Shown here one piece after another: positions 7,914 to 16,570 of a DNA stretch of 44,037 nt. The translations under genes and the position numbers were made by a program. The stretch is from JBMYYE01 sp049609065 (GTDB taxonomy: Bacteria > Pseudomonadota > Alphaproteobacteria > Rhodobacterales > Rhodobacteraceae): positions 1 through 44,037 of the forward strand of contig JBMYYE010000005.1 of the NCBI GenBank assembly GCA_049609065.1, given 5' to 3'. Positions within the stretch are counted from its first letter, which is position 1; each line of letters begins with the position of its first letter. The notes beneath the pieces are model-generated. The model was given only the letters and a program-made list of their open reading frames with translations. It made no database searches and was not told the DNA's origin.

Positions 7914-9065
7914 TTGTCACATCCCATCGACCCCCAAGCGCTCACGGCTGCGCTCATCCAATGCCCGTCTGTAACGCCTATCGAAGGTGGGGCGCTTATT
8001 TTGCTCGAGAAGATACTCACAGAAGCTGGGTTTGACTGCACGCGAGTTGACCGCAATGGCACGCCCAATCTCTTTGCCCGTTGGGGTCAAAAAAACCACG
8101 CAAAAACCTTCGGGTTTAATGGCCACACAGACGTTGTGCCTCTCGGGGATGAAAACGCCTGGACCATGCCGCCTTTTGGGGCGGAAATCAAAGATGGGTT
8201 TATGTATGGCCGCGGGGCAACGGATATGAAATCAGGCGTCGCAGCCTTTGTTGCGGCCGCCATTGATTTTGTCACCGAAACACCCCCCGACGGATCCCTT
8301 ATCATCACAATCACAGGCGACGAAGAAGGTGATGCCACCGACGGCACAATCGCGCTTTTGGATTGGATGGATGACAAAAACGAACAAATGTCCGTCTGTC
8401 TTGTGGGCGAACCAACCTGCCCCGATGAAATGGGTGACATGATCAAAATCGGTCGCCGCGGATCCATGACAACGTTCCTGACAGCAAAAGGCGAACAGGG
8501 ACACGCCGCCTATCCGCACCGCGCAAACAATCCGATCCCTGCGATGGTGACGCTTTTGGATGTTTTTGCACGTCACGAATTGGACACAGGCACCGATCAT
8601 TTTGATCCCTCTACTCTTGCCATCACAACATTTGATGTTGGCAACCCTGCCACCAATGTGATCCCTGCTGCGTGTAAGGCCACAATGAATATCCGGTTTA
8701 ACGATGCCCACCACGCAGATGATTTGATCGCGTGGATCAAAGACGAAATGCAAAAGGTCGAAGCCGCAACCGGCGTGACATTCACAGCAGAATTCAAAGT
8801 TTCAGGCGATAGTTTCATCACCCCCCCTGGGCCATTTTCCGAATTGATTTCCCAAGCCGTGCAAGCCGAAACAAACCGCATTCCTGAACTGTCCACCTCA
8901 GGTGGCACATCAGATGCACGGTTTGTCAAAAACCACTGCCCGGTTGTGGAATGTGGTTTGGTCGGCAAAACCATGCACCAAGTGGATGAGCGCGTCGAGG
9001 TCACGCAAATCCATCGCCTCAAAGCCATCTACACCCGCTGTTTAAGAGCCTATTTTGACCTCTAA
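7914..9065 (+). CDS. dapE: Succinyl-diaminopimelate desuccinylase
   Basis: Zinc metallopeptidase (M20 family) that removes succinate from N-succinyl-L,L-diaminopimelate in the succinylase branch of lysine and diaminopimelate synthesis. All family landmarks are present: FNGHTDVVP, GRGATDMKSG, the general-base pair in TGDEEGDATDGT, VGEPT, and the C-terminal metal histidine in VGKTMHQVDE. The frame is open upstream to an ATG at 7842, but homologues start close to the DPxALTA region. The TTG at 7914 has a well-placed GGAG upstream and gives 383 residues, about the family length, so it is preferred. The next gene starts inside its last codons, indicating an operon with the DUF2064 gene and rnr. 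Confidence 0.93.
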   Translation: MSHPIDPQALTAALIQCPSVTPIEGGALILLEKILTEAGFDCTRVDRNGTPNLFARWGQKNHAKTFGFNGHTDVVPLGDENAWTMPPFGAEIKDGFMYGRGATDMKSGVAAFVAAAIDFVTETPPDGSLIITITGDEEGDATDGTIALLDWMDDKNEQMSVCLVGEPTCPDEMGDMIKIGRRGSMTTFLTAKGEQGHAAYPHRANNPIPAMVTLLDVFARHELDTGTDHFDPSTLAITTFDVGNPATNVIPAACKATMNIRFNDAHHADDLIAWIKDEMQKVEAATGVTFTAEFKVSGDSFITPPGPFSELISQAVQAETNRIPELSTSGGTSDARFVKNHCPVVECGLVGKTMHQVDERVEVTQIHRLKAIYTRCLRAYFDL

Positions 9066-9657
9066 ATTGCGCCCTCAAGTCTATGTCATGCTCAAAGAGC
9101 CCCATGCAGGGCGCGTGAAAACGCGCCTTGGACGTGACATTGGCATGGTGCCCGCCGCATGGTGGTTTCGCCACCAAGTGCGCCGTATTTTGCGCCGCCT
9201 TGAAGACCCGCGTTGGGACCTTATTTTAGCTGTGTCTCCTGATATCGAAGGCCTAGAGAGCCGCATCTGGCCCGACCACTTTGACCGCGTGGCACAAGGG
9301 ACAGGGACCCTTGGGGATCGTATGAAACGCATTTTTCAAACGGCCCCCAAAGGTCCCGTTCTTATCATTGGTACAGATATTCCAGATATCTCAAAACACC
9401 ATATTAGAGCCGCATTTCGCGCGCTTGGGCGTTCAGATGCTGTCATCGGACCCGCACCTGACGGTGGGTTTTGGCTCATCGGGATGACCCGCCTTCGCGC
9501 TGTTCACAACCAACTGTTTGACAAGGTGCGTTGGTCCAGCGAACATACACTCAAAGATACGCTCAAAACATTACCAGATAAGCGCATCACCTATCTTGAA
9601 ACGCTCGAAGATGTCGACACAATTGACGACCTTCGTGCCTTGACCCAACAAGGGTAA
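9055..9657 (+). CDS. DUF2064 / TIGR04282-family GT-A-fold glycosyltransferase
   Basis: A 200-residue protein of the family annotated as TIGR04282 or DUF2064, GT-A-like transferases some members of which sit in arsenosugar clusters. It shows the N-terminal signature MLKEPHAGRVKTRLG, then IIGTDIPD around residue 103 and GPAPDGGFWLIG, typical of the family's nucleotide-sugar site. Start: the TTG at 9055 overlaps the end of dapE by 11 bases and gives the expected short lead-in before MLKEP; an internal ATG at 9088 is possible but would cut the first strand. It is followed 3 bases later by rnr. There is no arsenic gene nearby, so the arsenosugar role is unsupported here. Confidence 0.85.
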   Translation: MTSKLRPQVYVMLKEPHAGRVKTRLGRDIGMVPAAWWFRHQVRRILRRLEDPRWDLILAVSPDIEGLESRIWPDHFDRVAQGTGTLGDRMKRIFQTAPKGPVLIIGTDIPDISKHHIRAAFRALGRSDAVIGPAPDGGFWLIGMTRLRAVHNQLFDKVRWSSEHTLKDTLKTLPDKRITYLETLEDVDTIDDLRALTQQG

Positions 9658-9660
9658 ACC

Positions 9661-11901
9661 ATGGCCAAGATCCCATCAAAAGCGGAAATCCTCACTTGGA
9701 TTTCTGACAATCCGCATATGACGTCTAAACGTGACATCGCCAAAGCCTTTGGCATCAAAGGTGCCGCGCGGATTGACCTCAAACGCATTTTGCGTGAGCT
9801 CGAAAGCGAAGGTCACCTACAAAAGCGCAAAAAAACCTACCGCGATAGCGATAGCCTCCCGCCTGTGTCTGTGCTCCGTGTCGGGCAGCCCAACATCGAT
9901 GGCGATCTCTTCGCAGATCCTCTTGAATGGCACGGCGAAGGTGACGCACCAAAGGTGATGATCGTATCCCAAAAAGACGATCCCGCCCTTGGCAAAGGCG
10001 AGCGCATCTTGGCGCGCCTCAAAAAGGTGAAAGCCGACGATCACGATTATGAAGCCCGCCTTATCCGCCGCATTCAAAACGCACCGCAAAAAATCCTAGG
10101 CATCTTCCGCGAAACCGCTGAAGGCGGGCGTATCATGCCTATTGATAAAAAATCCGACCGCGAATGGATGGTCCCCGCCAAGGATTGTGCTGGCGCCAAG
10201 GATGGCGAATTGGTTGAAGCCAACCAAACAGGCCCGAAAACCCGTATGGGATTGCCCAAAGCCAAAATCGTTGCGCGCCTCGGAAATCCGTTTTCCGCAA
10301 AATCCGTATCCTTGATGGCCATCGCCTCGCATCAAATTCCAAACGAATTTGAACCCGCCACCCTTGAGGACGCAGAACGTGCAAAACCCGCAGCTATGGG
10401 CAAACGTATGGACCTTCGGGATTTGCCATTTGTGACCATCGACCCCGCCACTGCGCGTGACCATGATGACGCTGTTTTTGCTGAAATAGACCCTGATTCA
10501 GGCAATACTGGTGGCTATATCATCTGGGTCGCGATTGCGGATGTCGCCCATTATGTGACGCCTGGATCGGCGCTTGATAAAGAAGCGCGCCACCGCGGAA
10601 ATTCATCCTATTTCCCGGACCGCGTTGTGCCAATGTTACCAGATCGATTGTCAGGGAATCTTTGTTCCCTACACGAAGACGCAACCCGCCCCGTCATGGC
10701 TGTGCGTATGGTTTTCGACAAAGACGGGGAACTAACATCCCATAAATTCCACCGCGCCATGATTAAATCTGTGGCCTCCTTGAGCTACGAAGAAGCCCAA
10801 GAGGCCTATGATGGTCAACCAAGTGAACGCTGCGTGCCGCTCATGGATACGGTGATCAACCCGCTTTTCGCTGCCTATTACACAATGGAAAAAGCCCGCG
10901 AAAAACGCCAACCGCTTGCGCTTGATTTACCCGAACGCCAAATCGAATTATCAGATGACGGCGTTGTCACATCCGTACGGTTTCGCGATCGCCTCACCGC
11001 GCATAAATTAATCGAAGAATGCATGGTTATGGCCAATGTCGCCGCAGGCGAAACGCTTTTGCAAAAACGCACACCTTTGGTGTTTCGCGTTCACGAAGAA
11101 CCCACGGCAGAAAAGCTCAACGCACTTCGCGAAACGGCGCAGGCCGCGGGCCTTAACCTTGCCAAAGGACAGGTGTTGCAGACCAAGCATCTCAACCGTC
11201 TTTTGGAGCAAGCCCAAAATACGGATAGCGCTGAGCTCATCAATATTTCAACACTTCGCTCCATGACACAAGCCTACTACCACCCTGAAAACCTTGGGCA
11301 TTTTGGGCTCTCTTTGCGGGCTTATGCGCATTTCACATCCCCCATTCGCCGCTATGCGGACCTCATCGTGCACCGTGCTTTGGTCACGGCACATGGCTTT
11401 GGCGATGATGGTTTGACCGAGGACGACATCGAACGTATGGGCGATACGGCCACGCATATTTCCGAAACTGAACGGCGGTCCATGCTCGCGGAACGTGACA
11501 CCACCGATCGCTACCTCGCGGCTTATCTTTCGGATCGATTGGGTAATGAGTTTGACGGTCGTATTTCGGGTGTCACGAAATTTGGCGCGTTTATAAAACT
11601 GGATGAAACAGGGGCGGATGGGCTTGTGCCAGTGCGCTCTTTGGGGCGGGAATATTTCCACTTTGATGCGGATCGAAGCACGCTCACGGGCGAACACACC
11701 CGCCTGACCTTATCGGTTGGCAAACGCGTCACCGTGCGCCTCGCCGAAGCAAGCCCACAAACAGGGGGGGTGATTTTAGAACTGATCACCCTTGGCGGTG
11801 AAAAAATGCCGTCTTCCAAAGGACGTGGTGGCAGCCGAAAACGCGGCAGCGGTAAACGAAAATCATCCCCCAAACGCAGCGTGAACCGGCGGCGAAAATA
11901 A
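9661..11901 (+). CDS. rnr: Ribonuclease R
   Basis: Processive 3'-5' exoribonuclease of the RNB (RNase II) family, 746 residues, that degrades structured RNA and takes part in rRNA and tmRNA quality control. An N-terminal winged-helix region (residues 1-60) is followed by cold-shock domains and the RNB catalytic core with the metal-binding aspartates in TIDPATARDHDDAVF (D261, D267, D269, D270). An S1 domain (about 635-715) has the usual start GRISGVTKFGAFIKL. The tail is very basic (KRGSGKRKSS, NRRRK), as in many RNase R proteins, and probably binds RNA. An AAGGG site overlapping the previous gene's end serves the ATG. Confidence 0.96.
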   Translation: MAKIPSKAEILTWISDNPHMTSKRDIAKAFGIKGAARIDLKRILRELESEGHLQKRKKTYRDSDSLPPVSVLRVGQPNIDGDLFADPLEWHGEGDAPKVMIVSQKDDPALGKGERILARLKKVKADDHDYEARLIRRIQNAPQKILGIFRETAEGGRIMPIDKKSDREWMVPAKDCAGAKDGELVEANQTGPKTRMGLPKAKIVARLGNPFSAKSVSLMAIASHQIPNEFEPATLEDAERAKPAAMGKRMDLRDLPFVTIDPATARDHDDAVFAEIDPDSGNTGGYIIWVAIADVAHYVTPGSALDKEARHRGNSSYFPDRVVPMLPDRLSGNLCSLHEDATRPVMAVRMVFDKDGELTSHKFHRAMIKSVASLSYEEAQEAYDGQPSERCVPLMDTVINPLFAAYYTMEKAREKRQPLALDLPERQIELSDDGVVTSVRFRDRLTAHKLIEECMVMANVAAGETLLQKRTPLVFRVHEEPTAEKLNALRETAQAAGLNLAKGQVLQTKHLNRLLEQAQNTDSAELINISTLRSMTQAYYHPENLGHFGLSLRAYAHFTSPIRRYADLIVHRALVTAHGFGDDGLTEDDIERMGDTATHISETERRSMLAERDTTDRYLAAYLSDRLGNEFDGRISGVTKFGAFIKLDETGADGLVPVRSLGREYFHFDADRSTLTGEHTRLTLSVGKRVTVRLAEASPQTGGVILELITLGGEKMPSSKGRGGSRKRGSGKRKSSPKRSVNRRRK

Positions 11902-11918
11902 CGCCACCAATGAAACCT

Positions 11919-11946
11919 TTGGGTTCGCGGCAAATCCTGATATAGG
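11919..11946 (+). promoter_or_regulatory. Possible sigma-70-type promoter for mscS
   Basis: TTGGGT and TATAGG are separated by 16 bases and lie about 40 bases before the mscS start, in the 86-base gap after rnr. Both hexamers are imperfect, so this is a candidate only. Confidence 0.35.
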
Positions 11947-11987
11947 CAAGCCCAACCCAAAACCACCAGTTCAGGACGGATATCGGA

Positions 11988-13298
11988 ATGTTGGAACACC
12001 CACTTATTCAAACTGCCATGGGCTATGTCGATAGCGCATGGGCGTTTTCAAAAGGTTGGCTTCTTAGCGGTGCCGCATGGACCCAGCTCTCGCTGCTCCT
12101 CGTATCCTATTTTGCAGCCCGATATATCATCCGCCATTTTGAACCCAAGCTTGTGGATTTTCTTTCTCCTGAAGAAGGACAAACCACAATCCTCGCGAAA
12201 TTGCGCCGGTTTGCGCTTTTGTTCACGCCGATCATGATGCCGCTTTTGGCCTATGCCTTCACAAGTCTGGGTGAAGGCATCACGCGTGCGATCTTTGATA
12301 GTGGTGCGGTTATTGCCCTCGGGAAACGGGTGTTTTTGTTCCTTGCTGTGCGGGCTTTGGTTCTCAACATCACCAATGATCCTTTCCTCAAATTGGTTGG
12401 GAAATATTTTCTCATCCCCGCCATGGCGCTCCATACGGTGGGATTGTTGGACATGGCCACGGCCTATCTTGAAGGAACGCGCCTCACGCTTGGGAATATT
12501 TCGTTTAACGCGCTTTCGGTACTGCGGGGCATTGTTGCGGGCTCTGTGCTTTTCTGGCTGGGGCGTTGGTCAAATGATCAGTCCTCAACCTATATCAGCA
12601 AACAAGAGGACCTGCGGCCTGCCACCCGCGAACTTGTGACCAAAGCGATTGAGATCATGATCTTCGGCGCCGCATTTATTTTGTTGATGAGCATCATGGG
12701 CATCAACCTATCGGCCCTTGCCGTTCTTGGCGGTGCCATTGGTGTGGGGCTAGGTTTTGGGCTCCAAAAAATTGCCTCCAACTTCATTTCAGGCGTCATT
12801 TTGCTTCTTGAAGGCCAAGCAACCGTCGGTGATTACGTTGCCCTTGATGGCGGCGAAGAGGGCACAATCGTCAAAATGATGGCCCGCGCGGCGATCCTTG
12901 AAACCTATGATGGCCGCTGGATCGTTGTGCCGAACGAAGACTTCATCACCACCCGCGTTGTCAACTATTCCGATAGCGGGTCTGCAAACCGCTATGAGGC
13001 GCCTTTTTCCGTGTCCTATGACACCGATATCAACCTCATTCCCGACATCATCGAAAGCGCCGTTTCAAAGCATCCTGAGATTTTGAACAAACCTTTTCCA
13101 CCCGACTGTGAACTGCGTGGGTTTGGCGATAACGGAATCGATTTCGCAGTGGAGTTTTGGGTCAACGGCATTGATGACGGGGAAAACAAATTCACGTCAG
13201 ATGTGCTTTTCCTCATTTGGAATGCCCTAAAAGAACACGACATCGAAATTCCATATCCACAACGCGTGGTCGAAATCAAAGGGTCACTTCCACAGTGA
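11988..13298 (+). CDS. MscS-family mechanosensitive channel
   Basis: A 436-residue inner-membrane channel that would open under membrane tension to release osmolytes. Several hydrophobic segments lie in the first 250 residues. The conserved pore helix and beta-domain entry are clear: AVLGGAIGVGLGFGLQKIAS, then NFISGVILLLEGQATVGDYVAL, followed by the C-terminal cytoplasmic vestibule (WIVVPNEDFITTRVVNYS). It is longer than E. coli MscS because of extra N-terminal membrane helices. Its TGA stop overlaps the GTG start of the following flavoprotein (GTGA), so the two are translationally coupled, though no functional link is known to me. Confidence 0.92.
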   Translation: MLEHPLIQTAMGYVDSAWAFSKGWLLSGAAWTQLSLLLVSYFAARYIIRHFEPKLVDFLSPEEGQTTILAKLRRFALLFTPIMMPLLAYAFTSLGEGITRAIFDSGAVIALGKRVFLFLAVRALVLNITNDPFLKLVGKYFLIPAMALHTVGLLDMATAYLEGTRLTLGNISFNALSVLRGIVAGSVLFWLGRWSNDQSSTYISKQEDLRPATRELVTKAIEIMIFGAAFILLMSIMGINLSALAVLGGAIGVGLGFGLQKIASNFISGVILLLEGQATVGDYVALDGGEEGTIVKMMARAAILETYDGRWIVVPNEDFITTRVVNYSDSGSANRYEAPFSVSYDTDINLIPDIIESAVSKHPEILNKPFPPDCELRGFGDNGIDFAVEFWVNGIDDGENKFTSDVLFLIWNALKEHDIEIPYPQRVVEIKGSLPQ

Positions 13299-14494
13299 AT
13301 GTTTCGCCCCCACATGCCGTGATCATTGGCGCAGGCCCAGCAGGGCTCATGGCGGCCTATGATCTGGCGCGCGCGGGTGTCAAAGTCACCCTCACGGACG
13401 CGATGCCCACCATCGGGCGCAAATTTCTAATGGCGGGAAAATCGGGTCTAAACCTGACAAAAAGCGAAGATTTACCTGCGTTCATCGCCCGATTTCCGGA
13501 CTGCCGGGCGCCTCTAAAAGCCGCGCTCAAAACATTTGGCCCAGCCGAGGTCACTGCGTTTTCTCACAGTCTTGGGCAAGAGACATTCGAAGGCTCCACC
13601 CACCGCGTTTTTCCAAAAGCCATGAAGGCCTCACCCTTCCTGCGCGCGTGGGTCTCAGCCCTAACATCTATGGGCGTGGACGTCAAAACCCGCTGGCATT
13701 GGGATCAAAATGTGACCCTAACACCGCGTTTTTCAACGCCTGAAGGTCCAAAGACGCTCACAGCTGATGTTGTGATCCTTGCGCTTGGTGGCGCAAGCTG
13801 GCCGAAGCTTGGATCAACGGGCGCGTGGCGGGATGCGTTTCTAACCCAAGGTATTCAAGTCACAGATTTCAAACCAAGCAATTGCGGCTTTGCCGTGCCA
13901 TGGTCCAAATTCATGGCCCCATTTTTTGGTCATCCCATAAAAAATGTGACCCTAACATCGGGGAATTTGACCTCACATGGTGAATGTGTGATCACTGAGA
14001 AGGGACTTGAGGGGGGTGGAATTTACGAAGTGTCCGCCGCCATTCGGAACACGGGGAAACTCACCTTGTCGCTCTGCCCGGATATGGACCGCGCAACCCT
14101 CGAAGGCCACATAAGCCGCAGCCCAAAGAAGGCCTCAACCGCGACACTCCTAAAGCGGATCAAAACGCTCACACCCGCAAAAATCGCGCTCTTTCATGAA
14201 TTTGCCCGCCCAACCCCAAAACGAGAGGCGCTTGCCGAACGGCTCACCGCATTAGAAATCACAGGTTTAACCCCGCTGCCCATTGCAGAAGCAATATCCG
14301 TTGCGGGTGGCGTTTCTTTTGAAGCGCTTGATGATCAGCTCATGATCCAATCACATGAAGGGGTCTTCTGTGCGGGGGAAATGCTTGACTGGGACGCGCC
14401 GACAGGTGGCTATCTTCTCACTGCGTGTTTTGCCACAGGGCGACACGCAGCCCAAGGTGCGCTTCAACTTTTACGTGACAAAGCCCGTTTATAG
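13295..14494 (+). CDS. TIGR03862 / HI0933-like FAD-dependent flavoprotein
   Basis: A 399-residue FAD-binding protein of the HI0933/BaiN superfamily, closest by eye to the TIGR03862 group. The dinucleotide-binding motif GAGPAGLMAAYDLARAG lies at about residues 11-27, followed by GRKFLMAGKSGLN, VILALGGASWPKLG and a C-terminal FAD-contact region (GVFCAGEMLDWDAPTGGYLL). The frame is open upstream to 13217, inside mscS, but the GTG at 13295 starts directly before the Rossmann strand and overlaps the mscS stop as GTGA, so it is used. The substrate of this group is not established. It ends 31 bases inside the convergent GST gene. Confidence 0.88.
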   Translation: MNVSPPHAVIIGAGPAGLMAAYDLARAGVKVTLTDAMPTIGRKFLMAGKSGLNLTKSEDLPAFIARFPDCRAPLKAALKTFGPAEVTAFSHSLGQETFEGSTHRVFPKAMKASPFLRAWVSALTSMGVDVKTRWHWDQNVTLTPRFSTPEGPKTLTADVVILALGGASWPKLGSTGAWRDAFLTQGIQVTDFKPSNCGFAVPWSKFMAPFFGHPIKNVTLTSGNLTSHGECVITEKGLEGGGIYEVSAAIRNTGKLTLSLCPDMDRATLEGHISRSPKKASTATLLKRIKTLTPAKIALFHEFARPTPKREALAERLTALEITGLTPLPIAEAISVAGGVSFEALDDQLMIQSHEGVFCAGEMLDWDAPTGGYLLTACFATGRHAAQGALQLLRDKARL

Positions 14495-15057
14495 GCGGGC
14501 CGTTTTTTCATCTCATCGTGATAGGCCAGCAATCTATCTTCAGTGATGTCAAACTTTGCGGTTTTTGCCCAGTTTAGAGACTGTGCCAGCAAAATATCGG
14601 CAATCGTGAACGTATCTCCCATCAGATACGGACCATCCCCCCACCGATCGACAAGCCCCTTTTGGGATTTTGAAAATTCCCACTTTAGGCTGTCTTTGAC
14701 TTCGGGAATGCGCTGTGCTTTGGGGAGGACAAAGCTATGACGCGCCGCAACCCACAAGGCGGCATCAAACTCATCGAGCAAAAAATATGTATAGCTATCT
14801 TGGAGCGCCCGCTTTGGGGTTCCGGCAGGAAACGTCACCGCCTCATGTTTATCCGCGAGATAGGCCATAATCGCATTCGAATCGCGAATAATTAGATCCC
14901 CATCCACAAAGACGGGAATTTTCCCCGCAGGGTTGGCGGCCAGCACTTTAGCATGATGTGGTGGGACATCTTCGTGTGCGTATTCAAGACCCAGTTCTTC
15001 CAAAAGCCAAAGCACACGAAACGCGCGGCTGTTTTTTGATCCGATCAATTTATACAT
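14464..15057 (-). CDS. Glutathione S-transferase family protein
   Basis: A 197-residue cytosolic GST. A thioredoxin-fold N-terminal domain starts at MYKLIGSKNSRAFRV, with Ser10 in the usual catalytic area and NPAGKIPVF giving the conserved cis-proline; DSNAIMAYL supplies the glutathione gamma-glutamyl contact. The helical C-terminal domain includes PYLMGDTFTIADILL. Start: a GTG at 15060 is possible, but the ATG at 15057 overlaps the holA stop as TGATG and is chosen. It is the last gene of the leuS-lptE-holA-GST run, and its 3' end overlaps the convergent flavoprotein gene by 31 bases. The substrate is unknown. Confidence 0.9.
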   Translation of the reverse strand: MYKLIGSKNSRAFRVLWLLEELGLEYAHEDVPPHHAKVLAANPAGKIPVFVDGDLIIRDSNAIMAYLADKHEAVTFPAGTPKRALQDSYTYFLLDEFDAALWVAARHSFVLPKAQRIPEVKDSLKWEFSKSQKGLVDRWGDGPYLMGDTFTIADILLAQSLNWAKTAKFDITEDRLLAYHDEMKKRPAYKRALSRKS

Positions 15058-16079
15058 CACCGTTTTCCCATCATGGATAGCCGAATGAGGCTACGTTCCA
15101 TCACGGCAAAGGTCGGTGCCGCCGTACTTGATCGCAACTCCAAATCCGTTTCGGTCAACACGGCCAATGCTTGGGCCAAGCGATGCACACCCCAGCTTTG
15201 TGCCTGCCGCACCATTCGGTCCCGCCGTGGTCCAAAAACAGGTGGGCGCATTTTTCCGATACCTGATGCCGCACCACCCGGATCGCTCGCGGCGCGGTAA
15301 AGCGTGCGAAAATGGCGGGTCGCCGCGATGCAGAGCGCCACGGGCTGCGTGCCTTGGGACTGAAGTTTGAGCATCAAAGGCCCGACTTCACCACTGCGGG
15401 CCTCCGCAACCACATGCAAAATATCATCGAGATGTGCCTCGGTGGAGCTTGGGGCCAAAGCCGCAACATCATCCGTCGAAAGCGGCGTGCCATCTTCAAA
15501 CTTGTAGAGTGCAAGTTTCTCTATCAATTGCCTAAAATCCCCTGGGTCCAATTCCCGTGAAAGGGCCAGCAAATCGTTCAGAGCAGGCGGATCTACCTGA
15601 GTTAGACCCGCTTTTTGCAAATCTTGTTCGATGTCTTGGCGCGATGGTGGATCATCATAAACCGCCGCGGCAAATACATTTTTATGGGTTTCAAAGAGCT
15701 TGCGAAGCTTAGAGCGCGCAGCCAGTTGGCCCGCGACCACAATGATCTGTGCATCCCCGTCTTGCCAATCTTCGAGCGCTTTTTTCAAGCTGTCTGCGAC
15801 CGTATCTGTGGCGTCTTCGATAAAAACCACCCGCGGCCCCGGAAAGAAGCCTTGGGCTTTCATGGCGTCAATCGCCGCTGCGGGGGATTTGCGAATGTCT
15901 GCTGCTGGCATCCGCGTGAGGCGCATTTCGTTTTCGCCGTCAGGACCCACCAATGCCGCAATGATTTCTTGTCGCTTTAGGGCAACACGCATTGTGTCCG
16001 GCCCATAGATCAAGAGCCCCGCACGCTTTGGGTCGGGATTTGAAAAATAGCTTTTCGCATCACGGCCCGTTAGCTTCAT
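15057..16079 (-). CDS. holA: DNA polymerase III delta subunit
   Basis: A 340-residue subunit of the clamp-loader complex that opens the beta sliding clamp during replication. The N-terminal region (LIYGPDTMRVALKRQEIIAAL) and the central RSKLRKLFE and LDPGDFRQLIEKLALY segments match the DnaX-like delta family; the ATPase site is not conserved, as expected for delta. Alphaproteobacterial holA regularly follows lptE, and here its ATG overlaps the lptE stop (ATGA, 16076-16079). The next gene, GST, starts at its stop codon. It should be constitutively expressed with leuS. Confidence 0.93.
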   Translation of the reverse strand: MKLTGRDAKSYFSNPDPKRAGLLIYGPDTMRVALKRQEIIAALVGPDGENEMRLTRMPAADIRKSPAAAIDAMKAQGFFPGPRVVFIEDATDTVADSLKKALEDWQDGDAQIIVVAGQLAARSKLRKLFETHKNVFAAAVYDDPPSRQDIEQDLQKAGLTQVDPPALNDLLALSRELDPGDFRQLIEKLALYKFEDGTPLSTDDVAALAPSSTEAHLDDILHVVAEARSGEVGPLMLKLQSQGTQPVALCIAATRHFRTLYRAASDPGGAASGIGKMRPPVFGPRRDRMVRQAQSWGVHRLAQALAVLTETDLELRSSTAAPTFAVMERSLIRLSMMGKR

Positions 16080-16570
16080 GTGTTGCCGTTTCTCATCGCG
16101 GTCATAAGCCGTGTTGTCATCTGATCCGCCAATATCACCATCAGCCTTTTATAGGCATCTTCTTGGGATGAGCGCGTGCTGACAACCGTACCTGTTGTGG
16201 CATAGCCTGTGAAATTCTTCACACTCCCGCTATATTGAACAGCTCCCGTTTCACGGTCCACCACCGTAAACGTCACGGTTCCCAAAACGTGATACCGTGT
16301 CACGTCTTGCGTGCTGGTGATCGCAAGGGAATCCTCAGATGTCGTCAAGTTATAACGCAGCACATATGGGGCCTCATCGGTGCGTCCCAAGCGCGTTTCA
16401 AGCTGGCGCACAAGATCGTAGCTTTTCTTATCCGTTGGAGCCGCAATAGACACTTTGTTCAAAAATGTCTTTGCGGTTTCATCCGGACCGTAGACAGGCG
16501 AAAAGCCACATGCCGCGATCAGGGTCAAAACCAACCCCACAACGCCAAATTTGATTTTAGACAACAACAT
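16076..16570 (-). CDS. lptE: LPS-assembly lipoprotein LptE
   Basis: A 164-residue outer-membrane lipoprotein that plugs the LptD barrel and helps place lipopolysaccharide on the cell surface. The signal peptide ends in the lipobox LIAAC with Cys21 as the lipidated residue, followed by GFSPVYGP, typical of alphaproteobacterial LptE. The remainder is an alternating beta/helix domain (RQLETRLGRTDEAPYVLRYN). Its ATG lies inside leuS (14-base overlap) and its stop overlaps the holA start, the conserved leuS-lptE-holA order. LptD itself is not in the window. Confidence 0.92.
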   Translation of the reverse strand: MLLSKIKFGVVGLVLTLIAACGFSPVYGPDETAKTFLNKVSIAAPTDKKSYDLVRQLETRLGRTDEAPYVLRYNLTTSEDSLAITSTQDVTRYHVLGTVTFTVVDRETGAVQYSGSVKNFTGYATTGTVVSTRSSQEDAYKRLMVILADQMTTRLMTAMRNGNT

